Positions 4,477 to 6,989 of a stretch of 6,989 nucleotides of DNA are shown here, piece by piece. Within the stretch, counting starts at the first letter, position 1. Each line of letters starts with the position of its first letter. The stretch comes from AWTP1-13 sp035714005 (GTDB lineage Bacteria; Pseudomonadota; Alphaproteobacteria; Rhizobiales; Hyphomicrobiaceae). The stretch lies in the NCBI GenBank assembly GCA_035714005.1, contig DASTMQ010000220.1, positions 1-6,989 on the forward strand, read 5' to 3'. The notes beneath the pieces were generated by a model that had not been told where the DNA came from, made no database searches, and saw nothing but the letters and a program-made list of their open reading frames with translations. Made by a program: the position numbers and the translations under genes.

Positions 4477-5331
4477 CTAGAACCGCAAGCTTGCCCAGTC
4501 GACGGGCGGACCGCCGGGGCTGCGCGAGGGTCGCCAGATGCGTTGCGGCAGCGTCCGGTCCGCCATCAGGGCGTCGTACTCCATGCGCCGCCGCGCGGCG
4601 AGCGGGTCGCCGTGGGCGGGCTCGGCGTCGGGATGGCCGGGATGGCACATGACGATCGGCAGAGCCCCCAAATGCTGCAAAGCTTCTTTAAGTTCGCCGC
4701 CGTAGGGGACTTTGACGTCGAACTTGGAAAAGCCGGAAAAGCCTTGGTTGATCGGCAGCCCGCGCCGGCGTGCCGCCGCCGCGAAACCAAGGGCCAGCGT
4801 TGCCACCAGCGCGGCCTTGCTCTTGGCGCTGGGACGGGCGGCGATTGCCTCCCAGCGGTCGCTGGGATCGCGCACCAGGGGCGGCAGGGTCGGATAGCGC
4901 CGGGCCAGGGTCTCGAGCACCACCTCGCGGATCCCGGGCACGACGTGGACGTGTTGGTGGCCGTCGACCTGGTCCGGCGGAAACGACAGGCCGCGCTCGA
5001 AATGATCGAGCTGCCGCTCGAGTTCGTCCTTGATCTCCGCGCGGTCGACCAGGCCCAGCAAGGCCGCAGCGATCAATTTGGTGAGCTTTGGCAACGTGCC
5101 CGCGGGGGCAAGCCTTGGCATTTTACCCAAGGGCTGGCCGAGCGTGAGGTTGAAATGCAAACCAATCGCGAGATGTCCGCGGTGGACGGAGAGCCGCGGC
5201 GCCAGCCCGGGCCAGTGCGCCGCCGTCACCAGGACGCTGGTGGCCGACAGCCGCCGGGCCGCCGACAGCTCGCCGACGGCGCGCGCGACGCCTAAACTCA
5301 AGGCGTAGTCATCGGCGCAAAGAATGACCAT
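4477..5331 (-). CDS. YdjC/ChbG-family carbohydrate deacetylase
   Basis: A 284-residue protein with the metal-dependent deacetylase motifs of the YdjC fold: CADDYALS near the N-terminus (D7, D8), GLHFNLT with H59, DGHQHVHV with D123, H125 and H128, and CHPGHPD with H230 and H233. It lacks a signal peptide, so it should act in the cytoplasm or at the inner membrane face. Known members remove an acetyl group from an N-acetylated sugar: ChbG acts on chito-oligosaccharides, HpnK accompanies hopanoid genes, and Francisella NaxD acts on undecaprenyl-phosphate-linked N-acetylgalactosamine. Its place between a polyprenyl-phosphate-type glycosyltransferase and a GtrA gene, with no chitin or hopanoid genes in view, favours a NaxD-like role; this is inference. 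The ATG at 5331 has only a weak purine stretch upstream. The preceding stop is 61 bases away. Confidence 0.93.
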   Translation of the reverse strand: MVILCADDYALSLGVARAVGELSAARRLSATSVLVTAAHWPGLAPRLSVHRGHLAIGLHFNLTLGQPLGKMPRLAPAGTLPKLTKLIAAALLGLVDRAEIKDELERQLDHFERGLSFPPDQVDGHQHVHVVPGIREVVLETLARRYPTLPPLVRDPSDRWEAIAARPSAKSKAALVATLALGFAAAARRRGLPINQGFSGFSKFDVKVPYGGELKEALQHLGALPIVMCHPGHPDAEPAHGDPLAARRRMEYDALMADRTLPQRIWRPSRSPGGPPVDWASLRF

Positions 5332-5373
5332 GCTCGCCCAATGATCCCATCGCGGATGCCTGCGCCGGTCGCC

Positions 5374-5390
5374 GCGCCGGCGGCCGGCGC
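5374..5390 (-). other. GC-rich hairpin between the glycosyltransferase and deacetylase genes
   Basis: GCGCCGG (5374-5380) and CCGGCGC (5384-5390) pair over seven bases around a three-base loop, starting two bases after the glycosyltransferase stop. No T-run follows on the minus strand. It is more likely to tune expression within the operon than to end it. Confidence 0.35.
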
Positions 5391-5392
5391 CA

Positions 5393-6415
5393 TCAAGCCT
5401 CGCGGCGGCGCTCGGCCGGCGTGCCGCGACCCTCGTCGTTTATGCCCAATTCCTCGGCCACCAAAAACAGCGGCCGGCCTTTGACCTCCTCGTAGACCCG
5501 GCCCAGATACTCGCCCATGATGCCGAGCGACAAGAGCTGCACCCCGGCAAAGAACATCACCGAGATGACCAAGGTCGGAAAGCCCGGCACGTCGGTGCCA
5601 TAGATCAAGGTCTTGACCAGAAAGATCATGGCATAGCAAAGGGCGAACAGCGAAATAAGCAGGCCGACGTAGGACCAGACCTTGAGCGGTATGGTGGTGA
5701 AGGAGGCGAGCCCATCGATGCCAAAGCGCAACAGCTCGCGCGGCCGCCAGCGGCTCCCTCCCCCCACGCGCGCCGGCACCTGGAAGGGGACGCCGCACGA
5801 GCGAAAACCGATCCAGGCATAAAGACCCTTCGTGAACCGCGCACGCTCGCCCATGGTGTTGATGGCGTCGACCGCCTTGCGGTCAAGCAGGCGAAAGTCG
5901 CCGGCCCCGGCGGGGAGCGCCGTTCGGGTCAGTTTGCGGAAGGCGGCATAGTAGACGCGCGCGCCCCAGCGATGGGCGAGGCTGTCGGCGGCGCGGTCGA
6001 GGCGCTGGCCGTAGACGATGTCGTAGCCCTCATGCCAATGCGCAACGAAGGTGGCGATCAGCTCGGGGGGATGTTGCAGATCCGCGTCCATGACGACGAC
6101 GGCGTCGCCCTTGGCGTAGCGCAAGCCGGCCGCCATGGCGTTCTCCTTGCCGAAATTGCGGCTGAGCACGAGCCCTTTGATGTTGGGTTGGCTTGCGTTG
6201 AGGTCTTTCAGCTTGTCGCGCGTGCCGTCGCTGGAGCCGTCATCGACAAAGATGATCTCCCAGTCGCTGCCGAGCCCCTCCAGCACCGGCCGCAGGCGCG
6301 CCAACAGCGGTTCCAATCCCGCCGCCTCGTTAAAGGCCGGGACGATTACGCTGATGAGCCGTCTCGCCGGGCGCACCTCTCGGGGGGGCGCGGCGTGCGG
6401 ATTGGGGATCGACAA
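5393..6415 (-). CDS. family 2 glycosyltransferase with two C-terminal membrane helices (polyprenyl-phosphate type)
   Basis: A 340-residue protein. Residues 20-190 are a GT-A domain: ISVIVPAFNE (21-30), FVDDGSSDGT (56-65) and MDADLQHPPE (109-118, the DxD-type metal/nucleotide site). Next come GDFRLLDRKAV (172-182) and ARFTKGLYAWIGF (192-204), typical of DPM1-like, GtrB and ArnC enzymes. Two hydrophobic helices follow at about 246-270 and 279-300, then a cytoplasmic tail (GEYLGRVYEEVKGRP). Such enzymes transfer a sugar from a nucleotide donor to undecaprenyl or dolichyl phosphate at the cytoplasmic face. The start is placed at TTG 6415, because AAGGA lies seven bases upstream and the family begins shortly before the first beta strand. 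A TTG at 6487 would add 24 atypical residues and lacks a good site. The gap to the sulfatase-type gene is 121 bases and holds a possible 10-codon leader. The donor sugar is not predictable. Confidence 0.95.
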   Translation of the reverse strand: MSIPNPHAAPPREVRPARRLISVIVPAFNEAAGLEPLLARLRPVLEGLGSDWEIIFVDDGSSDGTRDKLKDLNASQPNIKGLVLSRNFGKENAMAAGLRYAKGDAVVVMDADLQHPPELIATFVAHWHEGYDIVYGQRLDRAADSLAHRWGARVYYAAFRKLTRTALPAGAGDFRLLDRKAVDAINTMGERARFTKGLYAWIGFRSCGVPFQVPARVGGGSRWRPRELLRFGIDGLASFTTIPLKVWSYVGLLISLFALCYAMIFLVKTLIYGTDVPGFPTLVISVMFFAGVQLLSLGIMGEYLGRVYEEVKGRPLFLVAEELGINDEGRGTPAERRREA

Positions 6416-6425
6416 GGGACTATCC

Positions 6426-6458
6426 TTACGCCTTAAGGCCAGCCTCGCGGGGGGCCAT
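6426..6458 (-). promoter_or_regulatory. possible 10-codon leader reading frame before the glycosyltransferase
   Basis: ATG at 6458 opens MAPREAGLKA and stops at TAA (6426-6428). AGAGG (6469 down to 6465) lies six bases upstream. The stop overlaps the AAGGA used by the glycosyltransferase, whose TTG start comes ten bases later in another frame. This could couple translation of the weak TTG start to leader translation. The short length makes chance quite possible. The perfect palindrome GCCTTAAGGC (6430-6439) lies inside it. Confidence 0.3.
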
Positions 6459-6536
6459 GCCGTTCCTCTGCCACCAATGGCCGGCAATCACAAGCGGCGG
6501 GGGGCCCCGGGCGCGGCGGGCCAAGCCGGGGGCGGC

Positions 6537-6989
6537 TCAGTCGGTTATCACCACACCGGAATCGATGAGGCGCCGGTGAAAGGCCAAGATGTCGTCGCGC
6601 CGGGCGCAGCTGTAGTAGCGCCCATCGCACTCAACCATCAGCCGCAGGCGCTCGCGGTGCGAATCCGACAAGGGCAGGCGGGCGAGATCGAGGATCAGGC
6701 TGCCGAGATAGGCGACGTCGAGGGGTTGGTAGCGCGGCAAGGGAGGAACGCGATAGTTGATGCCGTGCACGGCAAAGTAGGTGTGAAAGCCGATCGAATC
6801 GGGATCGAGCAGCACGTCCTCGGCCTCCGTTTCGTCCCGGTAGCCGAGCAGGGTGCGGGTGGCCATGGGATGGTGGTCGCCGTAGTGCACCAGCAAAAAC
6901 CGCTCGTTGGGAAAGCGATTGACCAGTTGCTGCACCAGCGCCTCGTAATCCAGTTTGGCGATGGCAACCCGGCGCAGATATTCGCTCAT
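6537..6989 (-). CDS. sulfatase/alkaline-phosphatase-superfamily protein (LTA-synthase-like), C-terminal part
   Basis: The last 150 residues of a protein that runs out of the window at 6989; the ATG at the edge is probably an internal Met. The key visible motif is LLVHYGDHHPM (residues 32-42 of this fragment). Its Asp-His pair corresponds to metal ligands in the C-terminal half of LTA-synthase-like and related phosphotransfer enzymes. A YFAVHGINYR strand and a helical end follow (AYLGSLILDLARLPL, then RRLIDSGVVITD). No membrane helix is in this part; family members normally carry these at the N-terminus and place the catalytic domain outside the inner membrane. The active-site Thr or Ser region is not visible, so phosphoethanolamine, phosphoglycerol or sulfate chemistry cannot be told apart. 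It is on the same strand as, and 121 bases upstream of, the glycosyltransferase, suggesting one envelope-modification locus. Confidence 0.82.
   Translation of the reverse strand: MSEYLRRVAIAKLDYEALVQQLVNRFPNERFLLVHYGDHHPMATRTLLGYRDETEAEDVLLDPDSIGFHTYFAVHGINYRVPPLPRYQPLDVAYLGSLILDLARLPLSDSHRERLRLMVECDGRYYSCARRDDILAFHRRLIDSGVVITD

Noticed and set aside
3997..5295. A 432-codon open frame on the plus strand
   Set aside because: It is antisense to the GtrA and deacetylase genes, which carry clear family motifs. Its product is low-complexity (Gln, Arg, Gly, Ala) with no domain, a usual artefact of GC-rich codon use.

Overview
The window looks like part of a GC-rich alphaproteobacterial chromosome, perhaps of the Rhodospirillales type. 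That placement is an inference from protein character (the HNH protein and the small 70-residue protein) and from base composition. No RNA gene, ribosomal protein or other firm taxonomic marker is present.

Layout. (i) 1-880, plus strand: the C-terminal end of an alpha/beta-hydrolase (carboxylesterase/phospholipase type), then an HNH endonuclease gene with its own plausible promoter and a GTG start. (ii) 897-1109, minus strand: a small uncharacterised protein convergent with the HNH gene. (iii) 1110-2096: nearly 1 kb between divergent genes, unusually rich in dyads and repeats. It holds a nested inverted repeat enclosing a parS-like site, a possible 51-residue gene with a good Shine-Dalgarno, a cluster of palindromes, a two-level hairpin, a perfect DnaA-box 9-mer next to two tandem 13-mers, GCAAC-rich stretches, and a four-unit tandem repeat in front of the next gene. 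(iv) 2097-2738, plus strand: a KANL3/Tex30-type alpha/beta-hydrolase. (v) 2786-6989, minus strand: a run of five genes. In transcription order these are an alkaline-phosphatase/sulfatase-superfamily (LTA-synthase-like) protein cut by the window edge, a membrane-anchored family 2 glycosyltransferase, a YdjC/ChbG-type deacetylase, a GtrA-type membrane protein, and an enolase-superfamily (mandelate racemase-like) enzyme.

The functional core is the glycosyltransferase, deacetylase and GtrA set, with the sulfatase-fold transferase just upstream. Together they suggest an envelope-modification pathway. A sugar would be put on a polyprenyl phosphate at the cytoplasmic face, deacetylated there, and flipped or presented outward, as in the Francisella FlmF2/NaxD route to amino-sugar-modified lipid A. 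This is inferred from gene content and spacing. No terminal sugar transferase (ArnT/FlmK type) is visible. The enolase-superfamily gene follows after a 149-base gap holding two hairpins and need not belong to the same pathway.

I did not find a clearly new defence, mobile or CRISPR-type system. The least explained DNA is 1110-2096, where origin-like or partition-like motifs and several strong dyads occur without any replication or partition gene in view.
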